This document shows positions 15,337 to 24,894 of a stretch of 25,879 nucleotides of DNA, one piece after another. Each line of letters opens with the position of its first letter. Position 1 is the first letter of the stretch. The position numbers and the translations under genes are program-made. The DNA comes from JANQIV01 sp050117315 (GTDB lineage Bacteria; Bacteroidota; Ignavibacteria; Ignavibacteriales; Melioribacteraceae): the NCBI GenBank assembly GCA_050117315.1, contig JASFMY010000102.1:1-25879 (forward strand). The letters are read 5' to 3'. The notes beneath the pieces are model-generated. The model saw only the letters and a program-made list of their open reading frames with translations, had not been told where the DNA came from and did no database searches.

Positions 15337-18201
15337 TCAATTAAATAGATATTTCAATTTATCAGATTCTATTTCTTGATTAGGATTAAATGCATCGCTT
15401 TCCATATAGCTTGATATGCTCTTTAATAATTGTTTTGCTTCCAATCTATTATCAATATCTGTCATTAAATCAATTCCGATTAAGACTATTTTACCTTTAC
15501 CGATTTTAGCTTCAATAATAAGTCCCAATGGTCTTGCTGTAAACCAGTCATCAATAATTCTAACAGTTGGTTTAATATTGTCACCAAGCTCGCTTAATAA
15601 AATAGCGTTTGAATGGCTCATTGCATCCCACCATTGGTAGTTACTATGAGACTCTGTTGGAAACTCTTTTAACAATGCAGAATTTGGATCACATAAAATG
15701 CCTAATGTATGTGGAGCTTGCTGGTCTGTCCAAGCAGTGTTCCAAAATATACTTGAAAATCCTACACCTACGCTTCCGCCTTTATCATCTTTAATGCTTC
15801 CTTTCTTTGGAGTGATTAAAGCTTTACCACCGTTATTGATAAATGCTAAAGTTTCATCATTTATTTCTTGTACAATTTTAATGTCATCATTTGGCGCAGT
15901 TGATTCAGTATTAGGATAAACCCAAAAGTCCCAAGAATTTTTAAATGAATCGATTGCAACTTCAAGTTTATACATTGCCGGTGTGGTTAAAGGATTTAAC
16001 GAGTATTCAATATTTCCTAAACTAATTCCATTGCCAATAGGAATATCTGTTTTGCTTAGACTTCCATTTGCAATTACTTTATTCTGAGAATCTATTATTT
16101 GCCAGGTAGGTGTTATACCTTTCATTGTTTCGGCACCAAAATGAGCTGCTTCAACCGGTACGTTTAGCTTTTCATTTGAAGAGAAAATAAATTTAGGGAA
16201 TATTGCCAATGGCACAGTCGAATTGCAGAATCGGCTGTATTCATTAGCAGTAACGTAACCTTTTTCATCCCAGAAAGGATCAAGAACTCCGACTAATGCC
16301 GTTCCTTGTCCCGGGAAATCGTGTAAGTCTAACAGTTGAAATCCGCCCATATCTTTTGTTCTTAACGCTGCTTCAATATCAGCTTTATAACAAAGTGTTT
16401 GCAGTTTGCCCGAAGCAATTAAAAACTTATCAGCTAAATCACCCATATTGTTTGCTTCAAGTTTATCTCTAAACAGCTCAAAATTTTTGGCTTTCAATAC
16501 TCCAGTATATTTTTTGATTTCCTTAAAACTTGGATAAACACACCACTGGCCAATTTCGTGACTTACTACCGGCTTATCTTTTGAGTTTATTATTTCTTCC
16601 CAATTATAATCTGACCTTGGAGATTCCCCATTTATTATACTGTTTAGCTGTTGCCCCCAACCTTGAACTCTTGGCTCGGGAATATCGTGATATTGATTTT
16701 CCGGTATTGCGGGCCAGCCTGCAGCTCCAGTGTATAATCTTCTGTTGTCTTGCTTTTTCCAGTAGTTTAAGAAATCAGCTAAAAATGCCGCATGGTTTTT
16801 CCCGCCCGGTTCATTTCCATAAGCCATAAAACAGAATGATGGATGGTTGCCGTATTCCTTTACAATTCTTTTACTTTCTTCCCAAACAAAATCATCGACT
16901 GGCTTTCCATCACCAAGAGTTGTACTTTGATTTGCCCAAGATCCGCATTCAACTTGAAGATAAACACCTTCTTCATCTGCGGCATCAAATGCTGCTTCGG
17001 GCGGGCACCAAGAGTGAAATCGCATATGGTTCAATCCAAATGATTTTATAACTTTATAAATTCTTTTCCATTCATTTTTATCTGTTGAAGGATAACCGGT
17101 TTTGGGAAATATTGCACATTCTAAAGTTCCTCGTAAAAAGATTCTTCTGCCGTTAACTTTGATGTGTTTATTATCGACTGCAATTTCTCTTAATCCAAAA
17201 GTTTCTGAATAGCTGCTGATTTTATCATCATACTTTAATGCAACATTTAGTGTATATACATTAGGATTAAACTCATCCCACAATTTTGCTTTTTCACCAA
17301 GAGAGTATTCAATATTTATTTCATTGCTTTCTTTATTTAATTCTACTTGCTTAGTTAGTGTTGGAAAGGTGACTGTATTACCGTTTATTCCTTGTGCAAA
17401 AATATCTATGGAAATATTCTTATTAGTTTTTAGTTCATCCTTAATGTCTAATGCAATTTCAACTGATTTGTTTTTAACACTTGGTTTTATCAAAATATTT
17501 TCTACAAAAATCTTTCTCTTTTTGCTTAATGATATTTCTCCAACAATACCATTCCAGTTTGATTGTGTATGATCTGAAATACTATGCGAGTTTCTTCCAA
17601 CATCAACTATTCTTCTGTTATCGACTTTTATAGTTAATAGATGTTTTCCCTCTGATAGACCAGATAACTCATATATATGTGGAGTTGATAAACTATTTTG
17701 TTTACCAAGTTTTGTATCATCAATCCAAACAGTTGTTTCCCAGTGACATCGTTCAAGTTTAAGGGAAATATCTTTATCATTCCAATTTGATGGAATAGAA
17801 ATTTCTTTTTGATACCAAGCTGCACCGGTATATTTTTTCACAGGCTGTAACCAAAAAGGGAAACGAATACTATCCGGATTTTCAAATTTTGCAAATGACG
17901 GTCTTTTATACCATTTAGCATCTCTTATTCCGCCGGTCCATTCAGTTTGCAGAGTGATGTCGTTGCCTTTGCCGTTTGCTGCCATTGAACCTGGCAGTTT
18001 TACATTATCACTTAACTCTTTGCTAAACCAATGTTCAGACTCTCCAACATCAAGAGAATCAATTTGAAAATTCCATTCACCGCTTAATGAAACTGATTTT
18101 TCATTTTGTGCAGAACAGCCTATTGTAAACAACACAATGGAAAATATAGATGCGAAAAGAATCGCTAAATTATTTCCTAACCTGCTTACATTTGTTTTCA
18201 T
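15337..18201 (-). CDS. secreted glycoside hydrolase family 2 lipoprotein
   Basis: A 954-residue exo-acting beta-glycosidase of the GH2 type. The N-terminus has a hydrophobic segment and a lipobox, FTIGC with Cys29. Then come a jelly-roll sugar-binding domain (about 37-225, with WYQKEISIPSNW and LKLERCHWETTVWIDDTKLG), an immunoglobulin-like domain (about 230-340) and the TIM barrel (about 345-640). The acid/base is E464 in FMAYGNEPGG; the nucleophile is probably E549 in KPVVSHEIGQW. The last 200 residues (ITPKKG, IGKGKIVLIGIDL) resemble a GATase-like domain seen in some GH2 proteins. It lies 26 bp after the DUF5107-TPR gene as the last gene of the operon. Beta-galactosidase, glucuronidase or another GH2 specificity cannot be decided here. 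Confidence 0.92.
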   Translation of the reverse strand: MKTNVSRLGNNLAILFASIFSIVLFTIGCSAQNEKSVSLSGEWNFQIDSLDVGESEHWFSKELSDNVKLPGSMAANGKGNDITLQTEWTGGIRDAKWYKRPSFAKFENPDSIRFPFWLQPVKKYTGAAWYQKEISIPSNWNDKDISLKLERCHWETTVWIDDTKLGKQNSLSTPHIYELSGLSEGKHLLTIKVDNRRIVDVGRNSHSISDHTQSNWNGIVGEISLSKKRKIFVENILIKPSVKNKSVEIALDIKDELKTNKNISIDIFAQGINGNTVTFPTLTKQVELNKESNEINIEYSLGEKAKLWDEFNPNVYTLNVALKYDDKISSYSETFGLREIAVDNKHIKVNGRRIFLRGTLECAIFPKTGYPSTDKNEWKRIYKVIKSFGLNHMRFHSWCPPEAAFDAADEEGVYLQVECGSWANQSTTLGDGKPVDDFVWEESKRIVKEYGNHPSFCFMAYGNEPGGKNHAAFLADFLNYWKKQDNRRLYTGAAGWPAIPENQYHDIPEPRVQGWGQQLNSIINGESPRSDYNWEEIINSKDKPVVSHEIGQWCVYPSFKEIKKYTGVLKAKNFELFRDKLEANNMGDLADKFLIASGKLQTLCYKADIEAALRTKDMGGFQLLDLHDFPGQGTALVGVLDPFWDEKGYVTANEYSRFCNSTVPLAIFPKFIFSSNEKLNVPVEAAHFGAETMKGITPTWQIIDSQNKVIANGSLSKTDIPIGNGISLGNIEYSLNPLTTPAMYKLEVAIDSFKNSWDFWVYPNTESTAPNDDIKIVQEINDETLAFINNGGKALITPKKGSIKDDKGGSVGVGFSSIFWNTAWTDQQAPHTLGILCDPNSALLKEFPTESHSNYQWWDAMSHSNAILLSELGDNIKPTVRIIDDWFTARPLGLIIEAKIGKGKIVLIGIDLMTDIDNRLEAKQLLKSISSYMESDAFNPNQEIESDKLKYLFN

Positions 18202-18227
18202 AAATCTCTACTCCACTATTATATAAG

Positions 18228-21200
18228 TTAAAATTGTTGATGTATATGAGCACCTGAATAATATTTATCAACGTTTAATATTTCGTTAAATAATTCATTT
18301 GCGTCTTCCAATTTGTCTTGTCCCAAGTAACCTAATGCAATTAAGTATTGACAATGCAGTCTGTTAACTTTGTTCAAATCATCATCCCAAATTTGAAGAT
18401 CAGGAAGAGAGACAGCAAAGTAATCAATTTTAATATCATCAGATATGTGCTTGTTGCCGTAATCAATTAGCTTGTTAAATCTCTTCTTGGCTTCTTCAGC
18501 TTTCCCAAGCTTTAACAGAGCTAAACCTTGATATAATATATCATCCGGTTTTTGATCATTGTAATACATAGGAATTGATGGTTCGCTTTCACCTATAGTA
18601 GCCATTCTCCAATATTTAACGGCTTTATCATTTTGATTTACTATTTCATAGGCACAGCCAAGCCAGTAATTTATATCGTTTTCTTTTGCACCGACTAGTT
18701 TTCCTTCGCCAAGATTATCGGGATAAACTTTAGCTTTTTCTAAAAGTTCAATAGCTTTAACAATTTTCTTTTCTTTGATTTCCTGTTTTGCTAATTCTGT
18801 AAGGCTTAGTATATATTGTCCCGTTACTTTTCCTTCACCACCCTCCCAAGGATGAAATTTCCTTTCATTCAATAATTGTAAAGCTTCAGAATATTTCCCG
18901 AAATAATTGTATAATGTAACTCTTTCCAAATAAAGGTCATCACGATAATCAACAAGCGGTAAGTTATCTTCAAGTATTTTCAGTCTTTCGTCAGCGGATT
19001 TTCCAATTTTTTTATAAAGCTGATCAAGTTCCATTAATATTCTTGCATCCGAAGTATCAAGATTAAATGCTTTTTCTAGTGCTTGTACAGCTTCTTCTTT
19101 TTTATCGAATTTGTTGTAATAGCTAAGAGAAAGGTTTCGCCAAACGGTTGGGAATGTATCATTCAATAAAGCTGATTTTTCCCAGCATTCAAGAGCCTCA
19201 TTATATTGGCGATTGGCATACCAAAAATTTCCAAGATAATATGGAGCCATACTATCTTTAGGATTTACTTCAATAGCGTTTTGTAAAGCTAAAACTTCTT
19301 CCAATCTGTTAGGAAAACAGAAATCTGGTTTCATTTGTGATGCTTTGTTATAATACTCAATTGCTTCTTTCCTATTGCCAGTGCAGTCTGCAAAATATCC
19401 TAAGAAGTAATAAACCATCGGATAAACGTTTTTCTCATCAGCAATAACTTGAGATAATAGTTGTGATGCTTCATCATATAATCCCGCCGTTGAATAGTCT
19501 AGTGCATACTCAATATAGTTATGAATCCACCCTCGCATAAGAAGATTTACTTTTGCAAGTATTGATTCTGCTTCTGCTGTTTTATCTTGCTCAGTTAAGA
19601 TAATGTACATTTCATATAAACATCCGATATTAAACTTATCTATATCAAGAGAATCTTCTGCAAATTTAATTGCATCATCTAGTTTACCAAGTTTTCTAAA
19701 GATTGCTGATTTAAGATGACGTGCTTTATGGTTGTGCCAATTTTTAATTAAAGATCTATCAACAAGTTCGAGAGCTTCATTATAATTACCTTTCATTACT
19801 ACAATTTGAGCGAGTTCAAAATATCCGGCATCCTGCCAAGCGGCATTCCAAACAGATTTATAAAAAGCATCAAACGCTTCATCAAATTTTCCAAGGTATT
19901 TCAGATTTTTTCCAAGGTTGAAATAAGGTTCACCATCATAAGGATTAGGATTTCGTTCGGTTAGCGTTTTTATTGTAGTTCTAAAATATGATTCGGCTTT
20001 AGCAAATTGTCCTCGCCTCATTAACCATAAACCCATAGCGTTATTATTTCTAACATCACCCGGATCTCTTTTGAGTGCTTCTAAATAATAATCAGTTGGA
20101 TTATATGTTGCGTGACGATACTGTTCTAAGTGCTGACCTGTGAGAAACAGTTGTTCAATATGTTCAATCTCTTCTGGGAATTTTGCAGCGACAGCAGGCT
20201 GAGGAACTTCTTTGCTTTTATCTTTACTCGCTTTCCAGTTTACAAGTACTTTTCCATCAGCATCCGAAACAATTACTTCAAAATCATCTTCATTAATTTT
20301 ATCATCAATTGTAATTGATTTATCGAATGACACTTTCGGCGAAAAGTCGAATGTATCTTCAAGGATTATTTTCTCTTTTATTTTTACAACAACCTTTGCG
20401 TTATTATAGATAGAGGTTGTATAGACTTTAACTGTGGCAGAATCCTTATTAATTTCGAGATTTAGCATTGCTTCCTTTGTTGCATTTTTAATAAGCCCCA
20501 AATCTCTGTAAGGCATAAAATATTGTTCAAACGATTTTTCCTCATAAGGCATAAGCCAAGTAAAATCTGGCTGGTTATCAGTATAAACGCCGCACATTAA
20601 TTCGATGTAAGGACCACTTTTATCTGTTAAATTTCTATCCCACGCCTGCCCAAAATCTCCATTTCCCCAAGTCCATTGTTTTTTACCTGGAGATATATGA
20701 TGGTTTGCAACGTGAAGAAGTCCGCCTTTAGTATCGTGTTCATAACCACCGACAAAATTATACTTAGAAGAAACAGCCATATAAGATGTTGGAACCGGTA
20801 GATTTTTATAACGTGAAATATCAACGCCCGCAGAGTAATCAACTTTGTAGTAAGTGCCCGTTGCGATTGGGAAAGTTGATACATCACGTTTACCGTGATC
20901 AAACACAGCGTTAACATCCGGCGGAAAAACAGATTGATAATCATCGTTCACACATACTGCTGGATTTGCCCACCATAGGAAAGTCTGCGGTTGAGAAGTT
21001 CTGTTAAATAATTTTACGCTTAACTTAAGGTATGCTTTACCTGGCATCAAAGTAAAACCAATTAAGCCTTTTGTTCTCGACATACGTTCAATTTCATTGC
21101 ACCAAATAGTTTTGCTTCCATCAGGTTCGGAACTAATTGTAAAATCAACCGGATCAAATGTGCTTGGACGATGATGCTGCGGCCAATTAAATTCTATTCC

Positions 21201-21542
21201 ACCTGAAATCCACGGCCCGGTTAAACCAACTAATGCTGGTTTTATAACTTCATTATAATAAATGAAATGCCTTCCTTTTGTTTTATCATAAGCCATTTGA
21301 ACTCTACCTCCGAGTTCAGGCAATATCATAATTTTTAAGTATTCATTTTCAAGAAAACACGCGTGGTAAATTTTATCTTCAGCACTATCATAAATTTTCT
21401 CTATTACAGGGAAAGGGTACACCACACCGCTGCTTCCCTGATAAACTCTCTTTTCCAAAAAGATTGGATTCTTTTCAGGTTTACCAATTCCGTAAGTTGG
21501 AATTTTTATGTCTTCTTCCCAGACTTTTACATCACTTTGCAT
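18228..21542 (-). CDS. DUF5107 domain protein with C-terminal TPR array
   Basis: A 1104-residue protein without signal peptide, so probably cytoplasmic. Residues about 35-345 match the DUF5107 type: ENEYLKIMILPELGGRVQMAYD resembles galactose-mutarotase-like folds, and GPWISGGIEFNWPQHHRP (109-126) holds a conserved Glu and His pair that could be catalytic. After a short beta-rich linker, residues about 450-1100 are helical TPR repeats, such as GEPYFNLGKNLKYLGKFDEAFDAFYKSV and PYYLGNFWYANRQYNEALECWEKSALL. The domain is common in polysaccharide-use loci and its activity is poorly known; a role on carbohydrate is inferred from fold and neighbours. It is 15 bp downstream of the sugar porter gene and 26 bp upstream of the GH2 gene. 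Intact and of usual length. Confidence 0.9.
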   Translation of the reverse strand: MQSDVKVWEEDIKIPTYGIGKPEKNPIFLEKRVYQGSSGVVYPFPVIEKIYDSAEDKIYHACFLENEYLKIMILPELGGRVQMAYDKTKGRHFIYYNEVIKPALVGLTGPWISGGIEFNWPQHHRPSTFDPVDFTISSEPDGSKTIWCNEIERMSRTKGLIGFTLMPGKAYLKLSVKLFNRTSQPQTFLWWANPAVCVNDDYQSVFPPDVNAVFDHGKRDVSTFPIATGTYYKVDYSAGVDISRYKNLPVPTSYMAVSSKYNFVGGYEHDTKGGLLHVANHHISPGKKQWTWGNGDFGQAWDRNLTDKSGPYIELMCGVYTDNQPDFTWLMPYEEKSFEQYFMPYRDLGLIKNATKEAMLNLEINKDSATVKVYTTSIYNNAKVVVKIKEKIILEDTFDFSPKVSFDKSITIDDKINEDDFEVIVSDADGKVLVNWKASKDKSKEVPQPAVAAKFPEEIEHIEQLFLTGQHLEQYRHATYNPTDYYLEALKRDPGDVRNNNAMGLWLMRRGQFAKAESYFRTTIKTLTERNPNPYDGEPYFNLGKNLKYLGKFDEAFDAFYKSVWNAAWQDAGYFELAQIVVMKGNYNEALELVDRSLIKNWHNHKARHLKSAIFRKLGKLDDAIKFAEDSLDIDKFNIGCLYEMYIILTEQDKTAEAESILAKVNLLMRGWIHNYIEYALDYSTAGLYDEASQLLSQVIADEKNVYPMVYYFLGYFADCTGNRKEAIEYYNKASQMKPDFCFPNRLEEVLALQNAIEVNPKDSMAPYYLGNFWYANRQYNEALECWEKSALLNDTFPTVWRNLSLSYYNKFDKKEEAVQALEKAFNLDTSDARILMELDQLYKKIGKSADERLKILEDNLPLVDYRDDLYLERVTLYNYFGKYSEALQLLNERKFHPWEGGEGKVTGQYILSLTELAKQEIKEKKIVKAIELLEKAKVYPDNLGEGKLVGAKENDINYWLGCAYEIVNQNDKAVKYWRMATIGESEPSIPMYYNDQKPDDILYQGLALLKLGKAEEAKKRFNKLIDYGNKHISDDIKIDYFAVSLPDLQIWDDDLNKVNRLHCQYLIALGYLGQDKLEDANELFNEILNVDKYYSGAHIHQQF

Positions 21543-21557
21543 AATTCTTTTCTCGTT

Positions 21558-22955
21558 CTAATTATTACCAATTAATTCTGTCTCAATTTCTTCTAACGAT
21601 TTTTCCTTTGTTTCAGGTAACTTGTTGTATACAAAAACAAATCCGCCAATACAGATTAAACCGTAAATCCAGAAAGTACCGCTAGCACCTAACCAACTGT
21701 TTAGTAATGGGAAAGTATATGTAAGAATAAAGCAGGCTGTCCAGAGTGCGAAAGTTGCTACTGCCATCGCAGCGCCTCTAATTCTGTTTGGAAAGATTTC
21801 TGATAATACAACCCAGGTAACGGGAGCCAAAGACATAGCGTAACAAGCGATTGCTAATATTACTAACAACAACAAAGTCCAGCCGGTAATGTTGAAGAAG
21901 TAAGCAGCTCCAATCAAAGTATAAATTCCGGCTAATCCCCCCGCGCCCAGTAACATCAGTGCTCTACGGCCAAGTCGATCAACGGTATAAATTGCAACGA
22001 GTGTAAAGATTAAATTAACACTTCCTGTAATTACGATGTTAAACAGAGTATCTGAAACACCATAACCGGCCTGGCTGAAAATTTCTTCGGCATAATTAAA
22101 AATAACGTTAATGCCGCACCACTGTTGAAATACTGCAAGTACAATCCCGATTATCAATATTTTTCTCATGCCTGGTTCAAACAAAAATCTGAAATTAACT
22201 CTTCCTTTTTCATTGGCTAATGTTTCGCGAATATTGTGGTATTCTTTTTTCGAATATTCATCCCCGCCAATTTTGGCTAGTATCTGTTCAACCTTATTTT
22301 CGCTTCCGTTTTTAGCTAACCAGCGTGGGCTTTCGGGAATGAAAAACATCAATAGAAAAAATGCGGTTGATGGAACGACTTCTGCCCAGAACATCCATCT
22401 CCATCCCATTTGGCCATTCCACGATGCAAGTATTGAAGACGTTGTTGCATCATCGGGAACCAGATCCGCGATTTGCCAGTTGGCAATCTGAGCCGCTAAA
22501 ATTCCAAGCACAATTGTCAGCTGGTTTAATGAAACATATTTACCTCTTATTTCAGCCGGGGAAACTTCCGCTATATACATTGGCGATAAGTTTGAAGCGA
22601 GTCCAATTCCAATTCCGCCAAGAATTCTATATATAACAAACAGATTAAAATTGTTAACGGCACCCGTTCCAACTGCAGATAGTGTAAACAAGAATGCAGA
22701 AAAGATTAAAAGCCTTTTTCTGCCGAAGCGGTCACTCAATGCACCGGAAAGTGTGGCTCCTAAAAGGCAACCAACCAAAGCACAGCTCATAGCCCACCCT
22801 TGTAAAGCCGGATTAGTAGTTATACTGAAAAATGCCTCGTAGAAAGGTTTTGCGCCGCCAATTACTACCCAGTCGTAACCGAATAAAAGGCCGCCCATTG
22901 CTGAAACAAATGTAATTCTTGCAAGAAATGATTTATTGTAGGCAGATGTTTTCAT
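21558..22955 (-). CDS. MFS sugar:proton symporter (sugar porter family)
   Basis: A 465-residue inner-membrane carrier with twelve predicted helices, importing a monosaccharide or small glycoside with protons. Sugar-porter signatures are clear: GGLLFGYDWVVIGGA in helix 1, DRFGRK at 75-80, GGIGIGLASNLSPMYIAEVSPAEIRG after helix 4, PESPRWL at 207-213, QQWCGINVIFNYAEEIF in helix 7, DRLGRRALML between helices 8 and 9, and PETKEKSLEEIE near the C-terminus. The QQxxGxN motif contacts the sugar in XylE-like carriers. It is the first gene of the minus-strand operon, divergent from an AraC gene. The exact sugar is unknown; a product of the GH2 enzyme is likely. Confidence 0.94.
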   Translation of the reverse strand: MKTSAYNKSFLARITFVSAMGGLLFGYDWVVIGGAKPFYEAFFSITTNPALQGWAMSCALVGCLLGATLSGALSDRFGRKRLLIFSAFLFTLSAVGTGAVNNFNLFVIYRILGGIGIGLASNLSPMYIAEVSPAEIRGKYVSLNQLTIVLGILAAQIANWQIADLVPDDATTSSILASWNGQMGWRWMFWAEVVPSTAFFLLMFFIPESPRWLAKNGSENKVEQILAKIGGDEYSKKEYHNIRETLANEKGRVNFRFLFEPGMRKILIIGIVLAVFQQWCGINVIFNYAEEIFSQAGYGVSDTLFNIVITGSVNLIFTLVAIYTVDRLGRRALMLLGAGGLAGIYTLIGAAYFFNITGWTLLLLVILAIACYAMSLAPVTWVVLSEIFPNRIRGAAMAVATFALWTACFILTYTFPLLNSWLGASGTFWIYGLICIGGFVFVYNKLPETKEKSLEEIETELIGNN

Positions 22956-22980
22956 AAGAACTCACTCGTATGTTAGTTTA

Positions 22981-23000
22981 TAGCAAAATACTCTTTGCTA
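22981..23000. promoter_or_regulatory. inverted repeat in the divergent sugar-locus promoter region
   Basis: TAGCAAA (22981-22987) and TTTGCTA (22994-23000) are exact complements 6 bases apart. The repeat lies 26 bp upstream of the sugar-porter start, in the gap shared with the divergent AraC gene. It is a candidate binding site for a dimeric regulator. AraC proteins more often use direct repeats, so another regulator is possible. Confidence 0.5.
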
Positions 23001-23131
23001 ATACTTAAATAAATAGATATTTTGTGGAAAAAGATGGACGATATTACTATTCATTTTATTTAATCTACAAGTTAGAATATAAGGGAAAACAAGTGAATGT
23101 AAAAAAGCAGAAAGGCTTTGAAGGACAAAAG

Positions 23132-23977
23132 ATGATCGTTTTGCCGCAGTCTATTATAGATCTTCTTGAAAAGACTCCATTAACATCCCCGCTTCATGTT
23201 ACCGACATTGGTTATTTTCCTAAAGCTGAGTTTCATTATAGGAATAGGCCGCAAGGCTGTAAGCAATTTATTCTAGTTTATTGTACAGAAGGTGCCGGCT
23301 GGTTCAAGGTAAATGATAGAGAATATTCTGTTTCGTCTAATGACTTTTTTATTCTACCGCCCAATGTTCACCACTCGTATGGTACTGATGAAAATAATCC
23401 TTGGAGTATTTACTGGATGCATTTTAAGGGAGACAATGCAGAGTATCTTTCACAAAAGATTAATGTTATAAGCAAAATATATCCCCTTAAATTTGGGGTT
23501 GTTGATTACCGCATTCAGCTTTTTGAAGAAATTTATCAAACACTTGATAATGGCTACAGCCAGGATAATCTGGAATATGCCTCAATGTGCTTGTGGCATT
23601 TTTTAAGCTCGTTTGTTTTTGTAAACCATTTTAAGCACGTGTTATATGATAAAAATAATGATGCGATTGAACAATCTATAAGATACTTTAAGGAAAACAT
23701 TGCTAAAAACATTACATTAAAAGAAGCCGCCAGCCTATCAGGTTATTCTTCTTCTCATTATTCTTATCTTTTTAAGAAGAAAACCGGCTACGCTCCGTTG
23801 GAATATTTTGTTCAGTTAAAGATTCAGCGGGCCTGCCAGTTTTTAGATTTAACCGATATGCGAATCAACGAAGTAGCTCTTCAAGTTGGCTTTGAAGATC
23901 CCTACTATTTTTCCCGGCAGTTCAGTAAGGTTATGAATATATCGCCCAACAAATATAAAAAGAGATTAAAAGGGTGA
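23132..23977 (+). CDS. AraC-family regulator with cupin sensor domain, probable activator of the GH2 locus
   Basis: A regulator of 281 residues from the ATG at 23132, which has AAGGA six bases upstream; a GTG at 23024 in the same frame would add 36 basic residues that look non-native. The N-terminal part (about 20-150) is an arabinose-binding-type cupin: KQFILVYCTEGAGWFKVNDREYSV, FFILPPNVHHSYG and IYWMHFKGDNA. The C-terminal part has the two AraC helix-turn-helix units, ITLKEAASLSGYSSSHYSYLFKKKTGYAPLEYF and INEVALQVGFEDPYYFSRQFSKVMNISPNKYK. It is divergent from the sugar-porter operon, which supports control of the locus by a released sugar. The inducer is not known. Confidence 0.93.
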   Translation: MIVLPQSIIDLLEKTPLTSPLHVTDIGYFPKAEFHYRNRPQGCKQFILVYCTEGAGWFKVNDREYSVSSNDFFILPPNVHHSYGTDENNPWSIYWMHFKGDNAEYLSQKINVISKIYPLKFGVVDYRIQLFEEIYQTLDNGYSQDNLEYASMCLWHFLSSFVFVNHFKHVLYDKNNDAIEQSIRYFKENIAKNITLKEAASLSGYSSSHYSYLFKKKTGYAPLEYFVQLKIQRACQFLDLTDMRINEVALQVGFEDPYYFSRQFSKVMNISPNKYKKRLKG

Positions 23978-24036
23978 TGACTATAAGTTATCTGTTCTGG
24001 AAAATTCGAAATAATATTTTATTCTAAAATTGCATA

Positions 24037-24136
24037 AGTATTTCAGAAACTCTATTAGACTTGAAACTGTTTCAAGACTGTTAAGAAAGAGTTTGGAATT
24101 ACTCAGAAAGAATTTAAAGAACAATATTGGAACTGA
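24037..24136 (+). pseudogene. decayed C-terminal fragment of an AraC-family gene
   Basis: Around small deletions the DNA reads as AraC C-terminus: SISE near 24037-24048, then GFETVSRLFKK across two one-base losses (at about 24060 and 24089), then EFGITQKEFKEQYWN and a TGA at 24134-24136. The order SISE...GFE...SRLFKKE.GI...EF is the signature of the second AraC helix-turn-helix, as in the intact genes at 14005-14895 and 23132-23977. Nothing of the sensor domain is visible upstream. It is probably the tail of a regulator gene removed or broken by rearrangement in this accessory zone. Confidence 0.6.
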
Positions 24137-24382
24137 TATGAATAAGACTTTTTTAATTAATGGTTAGGCTTTGAATTAAAAATTTCATTCCCACCCATAG
24201 TAGGTATCATTCCATTCGCGGCAAAAATTATTGTTTGCCTCTGATAAGTGCTTTACGCAAACCGGTCTTGGCAAAAATAATATAAGTTCCTTTTCAATGG
24301 CAGATGTTTAAGTGTGATCCTTAAAAGAAGAAAGTAGGGGAGTTAAGGAGCACACCTAAACTTGATTTAATGAATCAAAAAA

Positions 24383-24407
24383 GCTGTTGATAAAACACAG
24401 CATTTTT
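24383..24407 (+). terminator. weak terminator-like hairpin
   Basis: GCTGT (24383-24387) and ACAGC (24397-24401) form a 5-bp stem with a 9-nt loop, preceded by a run of A and followed by A and five T. It lies about 400 bp downstream of the AraC gene. The stem is short, so function is uncertain. Confidence 0.35.
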
Positions 24408-24556
24408 ATAGCATAAATTTTTTTTAACCAAGACCTTAAAATTTGCTTATAAGTTCAATCGGCAGTTTTTAATTTCGCTCATTCCATTTAATAGTATTAG
24501 CCCTTCAGTTTACTCGTTCCGTTCGCGTTTCGGGGGCATCCGCTCTGAGTAATGTC

Positions 24557-24588
24557 CAAAATAATAAGAATGATAAAATATTATTTTG
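24557..24588. repeat. 10-bp inverted repeat in the non-coding island
   Basis: CAAAATAATA (24557-24566) and TATTATTTTG (24579-24588) are perfect complements with a 12-nt spacer. TCCGCTC-like motifs flank it on both sides (CATCCGCTC near 24537 and ATTCCGCTC near 24594). It could be a stem-loop of a larger RNA or a recombination site. Confidence 0.5.
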
Positions 24589-24894
24589 TCCATATTCCGC
24601 TCCTTTCCCCTCACTCTTCTCCCGTCCCGCCATAACCACGTCGGGCAAGTCGGCTCACTCCACTAATAGGTACTTACTCCTTAGCATTCTTGCAACCTGC
24701 TAAAGTGTTCCGGCAAGCTAAAACATTTATAGTGTTTTGCATTGTTTTAATGTTTATAACTTTACCTCCACACTTAAGCAAAACGGTTGCAAACTGCGCA
24801 ATCTTTATAAAAACATTCTAAATGCCAACGGTAAAAAAGAACCACAAACGAGAAGAAAAAAGAACTGAACAGTTTAGTGTCCGGTGCTCGTTAA

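Noticed and set aside
16530..17051. Open frames on the plus strand within the GH2 gene
   Set aside because: They lie fully antisense to a well-supported gene, lack ribosome binding sites and show no known domain.
23024..23131. GTG start for the second AraC gene
   Set aside because: The ATG at 23132 has a well-placed AAGGA and gives a usual N-terminus; the 36-residue extension is basic and featureless.
24137..24480. Possible tRNA or riboswitch in the gap after the AraC fragment
   Set aside because: No cloverleaf, CCA end or known aptamer pattern could be made out; only short hairpins are visible.
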